Below the pieces are notes generated by a model. The model ran no database searches, was not told the origin of the DNA, and saw nothing but the letters and a program-made list of their open reading frames with translations. A program made the translations under genes and the position numbers. Below, piece after piece: positions 26,666 to 36,979 of a DNA stretch of 64,000 nucleotides. Numbering within the stretch: position 1 is the first letter of the stretch; every line of letters begins with the position of its first letter. Source of the stretch: Variovorax paradoxus (GTDB lineage: Bacteria > Pseudomonadota > Gammaproteobacteria > Burkholderiales > Burkholderiaceae_C). The stretch spans positions 1,610,001 to 1,674,000 of the forward strand of contig NZ_CP102931.1 of NCBI RefSeq assembly GCF_024734665.1. Reading direction: 5' to 3'.

Positions 26666-28291
26666 ATGATGACTGCATGCTGGCGTGCGTCGCTTGCCGC
26701 ACTGGCGCTTGCCTTCTCGATGCTGATGAGCGCCTGCTCCAGCCTGCCGCCCCGTGTGCCGGAACAGCCCGTCAGCGCCATCTCCGATTTCTCGGCCACG
26801 CCGTTGAGCGTGATCACGCAGAAGGTTCTGCCCACGGACACCCGCTCGGGCTTTCAGCTTTTGCCCTACGGTCCAACATCTTTCGTCACCCGCATGGAAA
26901 TGGCGAAGCTCGCCACGCGCAGCCTCGACGTGCAGTACTACCTGCTGGCCGCAGACAACACCGGCCGCGCCCTCATGCGCGAGCTACGCGACGCCGCGCT
27001 GCGCGGTGTTCGCGTGCGGCTGCTGGTCGATGACCTCTACACCACTGGCGAAGACGATCTGCTGCTGGCGCTCGCCAGCTATCCGAACGTGCAGGTGCGC
27101 CTGTTCAATCCGTTCCCAGGCGGGCGCGGCAGCGACGTGACACGCTTCATCAGCTCGGGGCTGGACTTCGACCGCATCAACCGGCGCATGCACAACAAGC
27201 TGTTCGTGGCCGACAACGCCGCGGCCGTGGCGGGCGGTCGCAACATGGCAGACGAATACGTGATGAATGCCGCCGGCAGCAACTTCGTCGACATGGACGT
27301 CTTCGCGGCCGGCCCGGTGGTGCGCGAATTGTCGAACGAGTTCGACCACTACTGGAACAGCGAAGTCGTCTACCCTGTGGGCCAGATTGCACGCAGCACG
27401 CTGACACCCGCGCAACTGCAGCAGAACTTCGAAGCGCTCACAGCCACGGCAAAGCCGCCCGAGGCATTCCGAATCCCGCTGGACGGCAAGATCCTCAACG
27501 CCAGCGCAAACGAGCCTTCCGTCGTGCCGCTCGACATGGTGCCGATGCTGAACCTGCCTTTCGAGCTGGCCGAGCACCAGTTGAGCCCGCTGCTGTGGGC
27601 CAATGCGCGCGTGCTGTTCGATCCGCTCACCAAGACCGAGGGCCTGAATGAGCGCGAGAACTCCATCAAGGGCACGGTGACCGAAGGCGTCATCCGCTGG
27701 TTCGAGACTTCGCGCTCCAGCATCAAGATGGTGTCGCCGTATTTCGTTCCGTCCGATGCGGCCGTGGCCAACCTGGCGCGGGCGCAGGCCGAGGGCATCA
27801 GCGTGTCGCTGGTCACCAACTCGCTTGCGTCCACTGACGAACCATGGGTGTACGTGGGCTACTGGCCGCACATCCACGAACTGCTCAGGTCCGGTGTGAC
27901 CATCTACGAGCTGAGCCCCACGCTGAGCGTGAAGCGCGGCAAGTACGGCATCTTCGGCCACCGCACGGGCGCGTTGCACATGAAGAACGGCATCGTCGAC
28001 CAGAAGCAGGTGTTCCTCGGTTCGATGAACCTCGACCCCCGCTCGGCCCGGCTCAACACCGAACTGGGCGTGATCATCGACAGCCCGGAGATGGCGCGGC
28101 AGCTGTTGAGCTTCGCGGATGCGGGCAGCTCCTATCGCTTGCGGCTCGACGCCACCGGCCGGAACGTCGAGTGGGTCGAAGAAGACGAGGACGGCAAGGA
28201 GACGGCCTACGACGTGCCGCCCGAAACCTCGGCGTGGCAGCGCTTCAAGCTGCGATTGATCGCGCCGTTCATTCCGCAGAGCCAGCTGTAG
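26666..28291 (+). CDS. Phospholipase D family lipoprotein (cardiolipin synthase C-like)
   Basis: 541 residues with two HKD motifs: HNKLFVADNAAAVAGGRN from His176 and HMKNGIVDQKQVFLGSMN from His438. A lipobox, LMSACSS, makes it a lipoprotein. Length and layout match ClsC-type cardiolipin synthases or periplasmic phosphatidyl-transferases. ATG at 26666 is favoured (GGGAG upstream; ATG 26669 is equally usable) over GTG at 26639. There is no adjacent ymdB-like partner gene. Confidence 0.88.
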   Translation: MMTACWRASLAALALAFSMLMSACSSLPPRVPEQPVSAISDFSATPLSVITQKVLPTDTRSGFQLLPYGPTSFVTRMEMAKLATRSLDVQYYLLAADNTGRALMRELRDAALRGVRVRLLVDDLYTTGEDDLLLALASYPNVQVRLFNPFPGGRGSDVTRFISSGLDFDRINRRMHNKLFVADNAAAVAGGRNMADEYVMNAAGSNFVDMDVFAAGPVVRELSNEFDHYWNSEVVYPVGQIARSTLTPAQLQQNFEALTATAKPPEAFRIPLDGKILNASANEPSVVPLDMVPMLNLPFELAEHQLSPLLWANARVLFDPLTKTEGLNERENSIKGTVTEGVIRWFETSRSSIKMVSPYFVPSDAAVANLARAQAEGISVSLVTNSLASTDEPWVYVGYWPHIHELLRSGVTIYELSPTLSVKRGKYGIFGHRTGALHMKNGIVDQKQVFLGSMNLDPRSARLNTELGVIIDSPEMARQLLSFADAGSSYRLRLDATGRNVEWVEEDEDGKETAYDVPPETSAWQRFKLRLIAPFIPQSQL

Positions 28292-28301
28292 CGGCTCTGC
28301 G
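28275..28301. terminator. 9-bp perfect hairpin between convergent genes
   Basis: CGCAGAGCC (28275-28283) and GGCTCTGCG (28293-28301) form a perfect 9-bp stem with a 9-nt loop that includes the stop codon of the PLD gene, and it lies upstream of the GspE stop. This is a good structural candidate for a bidirectional terminator, though neither side has a clear T-run. Confidence 0.5.
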
Positions 28302-28325
28302 TTCGCGGGCTCGCCCTTACCGCTC

Positions 28326-30227
28326 TTACACGTTGCTGGTGGCGCGCACTTCCTCGATGGTGGTGTGCCCGGCCAGCACCTTCTCGATGCCGTCCTGTCG
28401 CAGCGTGCGCATGCCTTCCTGCAGGGCAGCCTGCTGAAGCTCTTCCGCGCGTGCGCCGGTCTGCACCAGTCGACGCAGCGTCTTCGACATGGTCATCAGT
28501 TCGTGGATGCCTACGCGCCCCTTGAAGCCGGTGTCGCCGCAATGCTTGCAGCCGGTGCTGGTGTAGGTATGCAGGTGCCCGTCGCGGCCGTATCGCTGCA
28601 CCCAGTCGTTGCGCACCGCCTGGCGCTGGGCCGCATCGTGCTGCTGCGCGCCGAAGGCGTGCATGTAGTCGTCCAGCAGTTCGTCGACGGTCTCGGGGCT
28701 TGCGGGCTTGCTGCTGGTGCATTGCTTGCACAGGCGGCGCACCAGCCGTTGCGCGAGCACGGCCAGCAGCGAGTCCGCGAAGTTGAACGGGTCCATGCCC
28801 ATGTCGAGCAGGCGCGTCACAGTCTCGGGCGCGCTGTTGGTGTGCAGGGTCGACAGCACGAGGTGGCCGGTCAGCGAGGCCTCGATGGCGGTCTTCGCGG
28901 TTTCCTCGTCGCGGATTTCGCCGACCATGATCACATCCGGGTCGGCGCGCACGAAGGCGCGCAGCGCCTTGGCAAAGGTCCAGTCGATGCGCGGATTGAT
29001 CTGCACCTGGCGCAACCCGGCCTGCGTGATTTCGACCGGGTCTTCCGCCGTCCAGATCTTTCGCTCCGGCGTGTTGATGTGCATCAGCGCCGAGTGCAGC
29101 GTCGTCGTCTTGCCCGAGCCCGTGGGGCCCACGCACAGCACCATGCCGTAGGGGCGCTCGACGGCCTTGGTCAGCTGCGCAAGGTTGTTCGGCGAGAGAC
29201 CCAGCTCGCGCATGGGAATGGGCTTGGCCGATGCCAGGATGCGCATCACCACGTCTTCGAGCCCGTTGTTGGTGGGAATGGTCGCCACGCGCAGTTCGAT
29301 GCGGTGCTGCGGCGAGTACTTCGCGAAGTTGATCTTGCCGTCCTGCGGGTTGCGCTTTTCGCTGATGTCCAGGTCGCACATGATCTTCACGCGCGCGACG
29401 ATGGCGTTGCGGTAGCTCGGCGGCAGCTCCAGGTAGGTGTAGAGCAGGCCGTCGCGGCGAAAGCGGATGCGGGTCTTTTCCTGGCCGGGATAGCTCTCGA
29501 TGTGAATGTCCGATGCGCCCTCGCGATGCGCCTCGAGAATCATGCTGTTGATCATGCGCACCAGCGAGTTGTCAGACTGCTCGATGGGCGCGTCGGAAGT
29601 GGGCGCGGCGGGGCCTTCCTTCTCGAGCGTCTGCAGCAGTTCGCTGGTGCCGGCCATGTCGAAATCGAGCGGCTGGCTGGGATCGAGGCTGGACGAGAAG
29701 ACGCCAGGAGAGGAGGTTGTGTGCTCGCCGATCTTTTCGTACACCGCTCGCAGCACGCCGTCGAGGTCGAGGCATTGCCCGACGACCGGCGTGACCTTCA
29801 TCTGGGCGATGAACTCCACTTCGTCGAGTGCCGAATGCCGGCTGGTCGGGTCGTCGATCGCCACGACGAGGCGCCCTTCGTGCAGCATCAGCGGCATCAC
29901 CTGCAGGCGGCGCGACACCGCATACGGGAGCTTGCGCAACGCCTCGGCTGCCGCGGGAAACAGATGCAGGTTGACGAGGGGATAGCCCATCTTGCGCACC
30001 AGCGCGGTCTGCAGCTGGCCGCGGCTCACTACGCCCATGCGCACCAGCGTCTCGCCCAGCGGCACCGTGGGCTCGAGCTGTTGCTGCGCGAGCCCCGCGC
30101 GAAGCTGCTCGTCGGTGATCATGCCCAGCGAAGTCAGCGCCTCGCCGATGCGTGCGATCGGCGTGCGGCTCTGGGCTTCGAGCGCGCTATGCAACTGCTC
30201 GGGCATGACGACTTCGATGGGGGGCAT
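28326..30227 (-). CDS. MshEN-GspE/PulE secretion or pilus ATPase
   Basis: 633 residues from ATG at 30227, with AGGAG at the right distance. Two MshEN-type repeats (RIGEALTSLGMITDEQLRAG and PLGETLVRMGVVSRGQLQTA, residues 28-85), which in other proteins bind c-di-GMP, precede the GspE core. The core has Walker A GPTGSGKTTT, Asp box ADPDVIMVGEIRDEE, a His box HLVLSTLHTN, and a zinc-type CKQC/CKHCG pair. It powers type II secretion or type IV pilus extension. No other T2SS or pilus gene is in the window, so it is an orphan. Confidence 0.92.
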   Translation of the reverse strand: MPPIEVVMPEQLHSALEAQSRTPIARIGEALTSLGMITDEQLRAGLAQQQLEPTVPLGETLVRMGVVSRGQLQTALVRKMGYPLVNLHLFPAAAEALRKLPYAVSRRLQVMPLMLHEGRLVVAIDDPTSRHSALDEVEFIAQMKVTPVVGQCLDLDGVLRAVYEKIGEHTTSSPGVFSSSLDPSQPLDFDMAGTSELLQTLEKEGPAAPTSDAPIEQSDNSLVRMINSMILEAHREGASDIHIESYPGQEKTRIRFRRDGLLYTYLELPPSYRNAIVARVKIMCDLDISEKRNPQDGKINFAKYSPQHRIELRVATIPTNNGLEDVVMRILASAKPIPMRELGLSPNNLAQLTKAVERPYGMVLCVGPTGSGKTTTLHSALMHINTPERKIWTAEDPVEITQAGLRQVQINPRIDWTFAKALRAFVRADPDVIMVGEIRDEETAKTAIEASLTGHLVLSTLHTNSAPETVTRLLDMGMDPFNFADSLLAVLAQRLVRRLCKQCTSSKPASPETVDELLDDYMHAFGAQQHDAAQRQAVRNDWVQRYGRDGHLHTYTSTGCKHCGDTGFKGRVGIHELMTMSKTLRRLVQTGARAEELQQAALQEGMRTLRQDGIEKVLAGHTTIEEVRATSNV

Positions 30228-30335
30228 GGGGCGATCTCCTGTCTGGATTGCGGACAGGTAATCGTAGAGCGTGATCGATGCACTTGCCACCAGCTTGACC
30301 CTTGAGTACACAAGTTCTCAATGCTGTAATGAAAT

Positions 30336-30394
30336 GCCCCCCAAGGCTTCGCGCACTTCGTGTCGCTTCGCCCGCCCCTCGCCGGGGGCGACAC
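30336..30394. repeat. Possible dispersed REP-like intergenic repeat
   Basis: The 236-nt gap between the GspE gene and the next gene holds CCCCCAAGGCTTCGCGCACT followed by a GCCCC/GGGGC hairpin (arms 30374-30378 and 30385-30389). Similar CCCCCAAGGCTTCGCGC-type stretches recur in intergenic DNA of Comamonadaceae as I recall. The rest of the gap shows a promoter-like AT stretch only. Confidence 0.4.
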
Positions 30395-30463
30395 CTTCTC
30401 GGCCGTGGTTCGCACCCCGAATCTCCTTTAGTCCTACGCGGATTGCCCGCCAGCTGACCAAGC

Positions 30464-30814
30464 ATGGCCACGATGCGTCAATTGATCCTTGCAACAACCC
30501 TGGGGCTGAGCGCGCTCGGCGCTTCCACACAGGCCGAGCCCGTCAAGGTGCCCGTCGACAGCGACGAGAAGGGCTCCGTGTACGTCGCGCCCAACGTCAA
30601 CCCGACCGAAACATCGGCCACCGTCAAGGGCGGCACGGTCGGCGTGCTGCGGCCCGATGGCAGCGGCACCTACATCGGCACCGACACCTCCATGCCACGG
30701 CCCACTTACTCGCTGGGCGGAAGCACGGGCGGCAATCTGTCGCTCTCGGGCGGGTTGTCGTCGGACGGCAAGAACAACAACGGCGTGAAGGCCGGCGTCA
30801 CCATCAAGTACTGA
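30464..30814 (+). CDS. Small secreted protein, unknown function
   Basis: 116 residues (ATG at 30464 or 30473). A signal peptide (QLILATTLGLSALGASTQAE) is cleaved near TQA. The mature part is short and rich in Gly, Ser and Thr, with GGTVGVLRPDGSGTYIGTD then a C-terminal KAGVTIKY. No family recognised; the sequence style is like small periplasmic or cell-surface peptides. Confidence 0.6.
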   Translation: MATMRQLILATTLGLSALGASTQAEPVKVPVDSDEKGSVYVAPNVNPTETSATVKGGTVGVLRPDGSGTYIGTDTSMPRPTYSLGGSTGGNLSLSGGLSSDGKNNNGVKAGVTIKY

Positions 30815-30840
30815 GTCGGGTACCGAAGGTCCCCACGGGC

Positions 30841-31335
30841 TCAGACCAGCGTGCCGTAGACGATGAACCCGTCGTGCGTTGCGACCTTGTCGTAGAGCGT
30901 GCGGCCGGCGGTGTTGGTCACGTGCGTCTGCCAGTACACGCGATGCACGCCCGCATCCTTCGCGCGCTCGTACACACCCTGGATGAGCTGGCGGCCGACG
31001 CCGCGCCCGCGCTCCGACGGCAGCGTGAACAGGTCCTGTAGATAGCAGGTCGGCTCCAGGCGCGTGGTGCTGCGGTGAAAGAGGTAGTGCGTCAACCCGA
31101 CCAACTGGCCGTCGCGTTCGGCGACCAGCGCGTGCACCGGCTCGTAGGCATCGAAGAAGCGCTGCCAGGTGGCCTGTGTGATCTCGTCGGCCAGGGCGGT
31201 AGTGCCCTCGCGTCCATAGAAGGCGTTGTAGCCGTCCCAGAGCGGCTTCCATGCCGCGTAGTCTTGCGGCGTCGGCGGGCGAATCAGGAGGGAGGGGGAG
31301 GTCATGGCGTCGGTGGTCTGCACGTTGAAAGACAT
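30841..31335 (-). CDS. GNAT family acetyltransferase
   Basis: 164 residues; acetyl-CoA-binding segment ERGRGVGRQLIQGVYE (R-x-x-G-x-G) near residue 105-120, and NTAGRTLYDKVA close to the end. Starts may be at codon 1 or at Met11. It ends a minus-strand gene series after the CobW gene, with a 21-nt gap, suggesting co-transcription. The substrate could be the product of the upstream amidohydrolase or amine oxidase (inferred). Confidence 0.88.
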   Translation of the reverse strand: MSFNVQTTDAMTSPSLLIRPPTPQDYAAWKPLWDGYNAFYGREGTTALADEITQATWQRFFDAYEPVHALVAERDGQLVGLTHYLFHRSTTRLEPTCYLQDLFTLPSERGRGVGRQLIQGVYERAKDAGVHRVYWQTHVTNTAGRTLYDKVATHDGFIVYGTLV

Positions 31336-31356
31336 GCGATTGCAACATGACCCGGC

Positions 31357-32304
31357 TCAGGGCGCGAAGAACTCCTTCAGGGCTTCTTCAGGCAACTGTC
31401 CATGCAGGCCGATGGCGACAACGCCGGGGCGCGTGTCATCGGCGGGCGGCGCGGCCTTGCGCAAGCTGCCGTGACGGCCGGCGAACTGCACCTCCGACCA
31501 TTCACCGTCGCCAGTGCGCAGCAAGCCCTTGAGCCTCAGCACACCGGGCGGCACCTCGCGCAGCCAGGCGCGCAGCGTGGCTGTGGGAATCACCGCTTCA
31601 GGCCGCGCGCTCCACGTCTGAAACAACGATCCGTGATCGGGGTTGTCATGGCCGTGGTGATCATGACAGTCATGACCGCAGACATGCGGAGCCACATTCC
31701 CATGTGGCAACCCCGACAGCAGCGCCAGCGGCACCGCCGATTCAGTCGTCTCGATGCACGGCGTTCCCGGTGCTGTCGCCCCGACCCACGCTCTGGCCGC
31801 AGCGAGCGCCTCGGCGGATGCAATGTCGGCCTTGTTCACCACCACCAGGTCGGCCGATTTCAGCTGCCGCACCAGCGTGTCCGCCAGCAGCGGGTCTGCC
31901 GACTGCTGCGCCACCGCGCTCGCATCCACCAACACGATCACGCCTTCGAGACTCAGCTCCGGCGCGGCCATGCCGATCTGCGCGATGCGCCACGGGTCTG
32001 ACACGCCGCTGGCCTCGATCACCACTGCGTCGAACGGAGTCTTGGCCTCGATCACGTCTACCAACGCGCGCCCCAGGTCGTCGCCGATCTGGCAGCACAC
32101 GCAGCCGTTGGTCAGCGCGGTGGTGTCGCCGTGCGTGGCGGCAATCAGCTCGGCGTCGATGTTGAGTGCGCCGAAATCGTTCACCAGCACCGCCATGCGC
32201 AGGCCGTTCGCCTCGCGCAGCCAGCGGTTGAGCAGCGTGGTCTTGCCCGCGCCCAGGAAGCCGCCGATGACCGTGAGCGGCAAGCGCTTCTTCTTCGGCG
32301 TCAT
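31357..32304 (-). CDS. CobW/COG0523 GTP-dependent metallochaperone
   Basis: 315 residues from ATG at 32304. Walker A GGFLGAGKTTLL, the metal-binding CVCC motif (NGCVCCQIGDDL) and NKAD G4-type motif (VVNKADIASAEAL) define the CobW/ZNG1 family. A His/Cys-rich stretch, VCGHDCHDHHGHDNPDHG, sits between the GTPase and C-terminal domains and can bind Zn or another divalent ion. It begins 7 nt after the amidohydrolase gene, so it probably supplies metal to that enzyme. Confidence 0.9.
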   Translation of the reverse strand: MTPKKKRLPLTVIGGFLGAGKTTLLNRWLREANGLRMAVLVNDFGALNIDAELIAATHGDTTALTNGCVCCQIGDDLGRALVDVIEAKTPFDAVVIEASGVSDPWRIAQIGMAAPELSLEGVIVLVDASAVAQQSADPLLADTLVRQLKSADLVVVNKADIASAEALAAARAWVGATAPGTPCIETTESAVPLALLSGLPHGNVAPHVCGHDCHDHHGHDNPDHGSLFQTWSARPEAVIPTATLRAWLREVPPGVLRLKGLLRTGDGEWSEVQFAGRHGSLRKAAPPADDTRPGVVAIGLHGQLPEEALKEFFAP

Positions 32305-32311
32305 GTGGCCT

Positions 32312-33988
32312 TCAAGCTCTTTGCGCCTCGAACACGCGGCCCGACAGCACCGTGCCCCACACGCGTGCATCCTTCAGAGCCATCGGGTCCATCTCCAGTG
32401 GGTCGTCTTCCAGCACGCAGAAGTCGGCGCGCTTGCCGCATTCGATACTGCCGATCTCGCCGTCGAGCTTCAGCGTCCATGCTGCGCCTAGCGTGATGGC
32501 GCGCAATGCCTGCGGCACGCTGATGCGCTCGGCCTCGCCCAGCAGCCGGCCCTTGGGCGTGATGCGGTTCACGGCGCACCATGCGGTGAAGAGCGGCCCG
32601 AGCGGCGTGACGGGTGCATCGGAGTGGATGGCCAGCGGCACGCCCGCCGCCAGCGCGCTGCCGCAGGCGTCGAGCCGGTTGGCGCGGTCGGGGCCCATGG
32701 TCATTTCGTAGTGCTGGTCGCCCCAGTACCAGATGTGGTTGGCGAACAGGTTGGCGCACAGGCCCAGCGATGCCATGCGGCGGAACAGCGGCGCGTCGAT
32801 CATCTGGCCGTGCTGTAGCGTGTGGCGGTGGTCGGGGCGCGGCGCGCGCGCGAGAACGCGGCCGATGGCGTCGATGGCAACCTCGCTGGCCTCGTCGCCG
32901 TTGGTGTGCGTGTGGATGGTGAGCCCGGCGCGGTGATAGGTCTCGAAGTCGGCTTCGTACTGCGCGGGCGCGGTCACCCAGATGCCGTTGGGCGCGCCGT
33001 TGAAATGCCCTGGCCAGCGCAACCGCGCCGAGAAGCCCTGGATGGAGCCGTCGAGCATCATCTTCACGAGGCCGTAGCGAAGTCGGTCGGTGTTGCGCGG
33101 CATCAGGCCCTTCACATGCTCCGCGCCCTGTGCAGCGCCGTGCGTACCGTGGAAGGCCTGGAACGCGGGCAATATGCGCACACCGAAGCCGTCGTCCTGC
33201 GTCACCACCTCCAGCACGCCGCAGTCTTCAGGCGTGAGCTTGTTGACGAGGTCGGTCGCGGTGGTCACGCCCTGCAGGCAGGCCAGCCGCGCGAAAGAGC
33301 GCACGCCGGCTTCGGTCATCGGCGCGAGCAGGCCGGCGTTGCCGATCTTGCGCAGCACCAGGAACATGGCGGCCGGCTCCTGCAGCTCTCCGGTGGGCTC
33401 GCCTTCGTTGGCGCCATTCGCGAACTTGACCACGCCTTCGACCTCGTTGTCGCGCGTGATCTCGGCGATGTTCAGCATCGCGCTGTTGACGTTCATCAGG
33501 TGGCCGTTGGCGTGGCCGATGACGATGGGTCGTGTGCTGCTCGCGCGGTCGACGTGTTGCACCGTCATGCGCTCGCCGCCGAAGTAGATGGGATCGAACC
33601 CCCAGGCGATGAGCGGCCGGGTGTCGGGTACGCCGTCGGCCGTCATCTTCGCGGCCACTTCGGTCAGGCGAGCGACCACCTCGTCCATTGAGCGCAAGCC
33701 GCTCCACACCTTGCCTTCGGGGTCGCGGCGGTCGAACCAGCCGAGGTACGTCCAGTCCCACATGCTGCCTTCCTTCAGGTGGCAGTGGCCTTCGACGAGG
33801 CCGGGCATCAGCACCTTGCCGGCAAAGCGCTCGTCGAGCGTGAAGGGGCCCCAGCCCTGAATGTCCGCCAGCGCACCGACGGCAAGCACGCGGCCGTCGC
33901 GCACCGCCACGTGAGTGGCATGCGGCTGCATGGGGTTCATGGTGATGATCTTGCGGGCGGGGTAGACGGTGGTGTTGCTGGTGCTCAT
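32312..33988 (-). CDS. YtcJ-like metal-dependent amidohydrolase (amidohydrolase 3)
   Basis: 558 residues, the usual length for the amidohydrolase_3/YtcJ group. The metal site is marked by LMPGLVEGHCHLKEG near residue 65, HTHTNGDEASE near 360, and the late D in AIHSDAPVTP. It hydrolyses amides or cyclic ureas; the true substrate is unknown. The ATG at 33986-33988 overlaps the ABC gene's stop (ATGA), tying it to the transporter operon. The CobW gene follows 7 nt after. Confidence 0.9.
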   Translation of the reverse strand: MSTSNTTVYPARKIITMNPMQPHATHVAVRDGRVLAVGALADIQGWGPFTLDERFAGKVLMPGLVEGHCHLKEGSMWDWTYLGWFDRRDPEGKVWSGLRSMDEVVARLTEVAAKMTADGVPDTRPLIAWGFDPIYFGGERMTVQHVDRASSTRPIVIGHANGHLMNVNSAMLNIAEITRDNEVEGVVKFANGANEGEPTGELQEPAAMFLVLRKIGNAGLLAPMTEAGVRSFARLACLQGVTTATDLVNKLTPEDCGVLEVVTQDDGFGVRILPAFQAFHGTHGAAQGAEHVKGLMPRNTDRLRYGLVKMMLDGSIQGFSARLRWPGHFNGAPNGIWVTAPAQYEADFETYHRAGLTIHTHTNGDEASEVAIDAIGRVLARAPRPDHRHTLQHGQMIDAPLFRRMASLGLCANLFANHIWYWGDQHYEMTMGPDRANRLDACGSALAAGVPLAIHSDAPVTPLGPLFTAWCAVNRITPKGRLLGEAERISVPQALRAITLGAAWTLKLDGEIGSIECGKRADFCVLEDDPLEMDPMALKDARVWGTVLSGRVFEAQRA

Positions 33989-35018
33989 GGCGATGTGGGA
34001 ATCGAAAGAGGAGGGCGCGGCAAGCCGTCGATGACATCGACGCGCCTGCAGCGTACCCAATGATCGGGCGCGACTTCGCGCAGCGGCGGCAGTTCGGCCG
34101 CGCAGGCCGGCTCCGCCACCGGGCAGCGGCCTGCAAAGCGGCAGCCTTGCGGCGGGTTGATGGGGCTCGGCGGATCGCCGCTGAGTTTGATGCGGTTTGC
34201 CGCGCGCCGCCGCCCGCCGCTTACCGTGGGCACGGCCGACATCAGCGCCACGCTGTACGGGTGCAGCGGCCGCGCGAAGAAACTGCGCCGCGGCGCGCGC
34301 TCGACGATCTGGCCGAGGTACATCACGGCGATGTCGTCGCAGATGTGCTCCACCACCGCCATGTCGTGCGAGATGAAGAGGTAGGTCAGGCCCAGCTCGC
34401 GCTGCAGCCGGGCGAGCAGGTTCAGTATCTGTGCGCGAATGGCGATGTCGAGCGCCGACACCGGTTCGTCGCACACCACCAGCTCCGGGTTGGTGGCCAG
34501 CGCCCGCGCAATGTTGATGCGCTGGCGCTGCCCGCCCGAGAACTGGTGCGGAAACAGGTGCTGCTGCTCGGGCCGCAAGCCCACCGCCTCGAACAGCTCG
34601 GCCACGCGGCGCGTGCGTTCTTCCGGCGTGCCCACCCGCATCAGGTCGAGCGGCGCACGCACCGCAGCGCCAGCCCGCTCACGTGGATTGAGCGAGGAGA
34701 ACGGGTCCTGAAAAATGATCTGCATGCGCGTGCGCGCCTGCCGCAATGCTTCGCCCTGCAGCGCGCCCAGGTCGGTGTCGCCCAGCTGCATGCGGCCCGA
34801 GGTAACGGGCGACAGCCGCATCACCGCAAGCGCGGTCGTGGTCTTGCCCGAGCCTGATTCGCCGACCACCGCGAGCGTGCTGCCACGTCGGACCTCGAAA
34901 GAGACGCCGTCCACCGCCTTCACTACTTCGGGCGTGCGGCCCCAGCCGGCCTTGCCGCGCGGAAAGTGCACCTTCAGGTCGTCGACCGAAAGCAGCGTGT
35001 CGGTCTTGCCGATGAATG

Positions 35019-35022
<4 letters not shown>
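33985..35022 (-). CDS. Peptide-type ABC transporter ATP-binding protein (DppF/OppF-like)
   Basis: 345 residues: Walker A GESGSGKTTT, signature FSGGQRQR, Walker B LVVCDEP, and a C-terminal oligopeptide-ABC domain with Cys-rich CRFAGRCPVAEPAC. It powers import by the adjacent permeases. ATG at 35022 overlaps the preceding gene's stop by 4 nt (ATGA), a tightly coupled operon. Confidence 0.93.
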
Positions 35023-36064
<1,042 letters not shown>

Positions 36065-36065
<1 letters not shown>

Positions 36066-36979
36066 CAGCGTTCCCTCAGCTTCGGGTTGAGGGCATCGTT
36101 CAGGCCATCGCCGATCAGGCTCACGGCCAGCACGGTCACGAAGATCGCCGCGCCGGGAAAGGCCACGGCCCACCAGCATGAGAGCACGTACTGCCGGCTG
36201 GAGCCGATCATCAGCCCCCAGCTCATCTGGTTCGGGTCGCCCAGCCCGAGGAAGGACAGGCCCGCCTCGAACAGAATCGCCGCGCCGATGGCCAGCGTGG
36301 CCGACACCACCAGCGGCGGCAGCGCATTCGGCAAGATCACCTTCCAGATGATGCGCGCATCGCGTGCGCCGATGGCACGCTCGGCCCGCACGAACTCAAG
36401 TCCGCGAAATTTCATGAACTCGGCGCGCGTGAGCCGCGCGGTGCCGGTCCAGCTCACGATGCCGATGGCCAGCGTCACCGTTACCAGCGTGGGCGAGAAC
36501 AGCGTTACCACCACCATCGCAAACAGCAGCGCGGGCAGCACCTGGAAGAACTCGGTCAGCTTCATCAGCGCCGCATCGACCTTGCCGCCGTAGTAGCCCG
36601 CGAAGGCGCCGAGCGTGATGCCGATCAGCACCGAGAGCAACGCGGCCACCGCACCCACCAGCAGCGTGGCGCGCCCGCCGTAGATCAGCGCGGTGAGCAC
36701 GTCGCGGCCCAGATAGTCGCTGCCGAGCCAGGCGTCTTCGCTGAAGGGCGGCGTAAGCGGCGCGGCCTTGATCTCGAACGGGTCGGCCGGGTAGACCCAT
36801 GGCCCGGCAATGGCCACGAGCAGCACGATCAGCAGCATCGCCATGCCGGCGATGGCCGCAGGGTTGCGCAGGAACATGCGCATCGCTTCCACGCCCGGGT
36901 GCTCGACGCGAAGGGCGGGCTTTGCCTGGGCCTTGGAAGATGCGGCAGCAACGGTAGGCATCGTGATCACCTTGCTCAT
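36065..36979 (-). CDS. Peptide-type ABC transporter permease (DppC-like)
   Basis: 304 residues, start ATG at 36979 (overlap with the DppB-like stop). Six membrane segments, with an N-terminal OppC-type region and an inner-membrane EAA loop ([20 protein letters not shown]). Pairs with the DppB-like protein. Confidence 0.92.
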
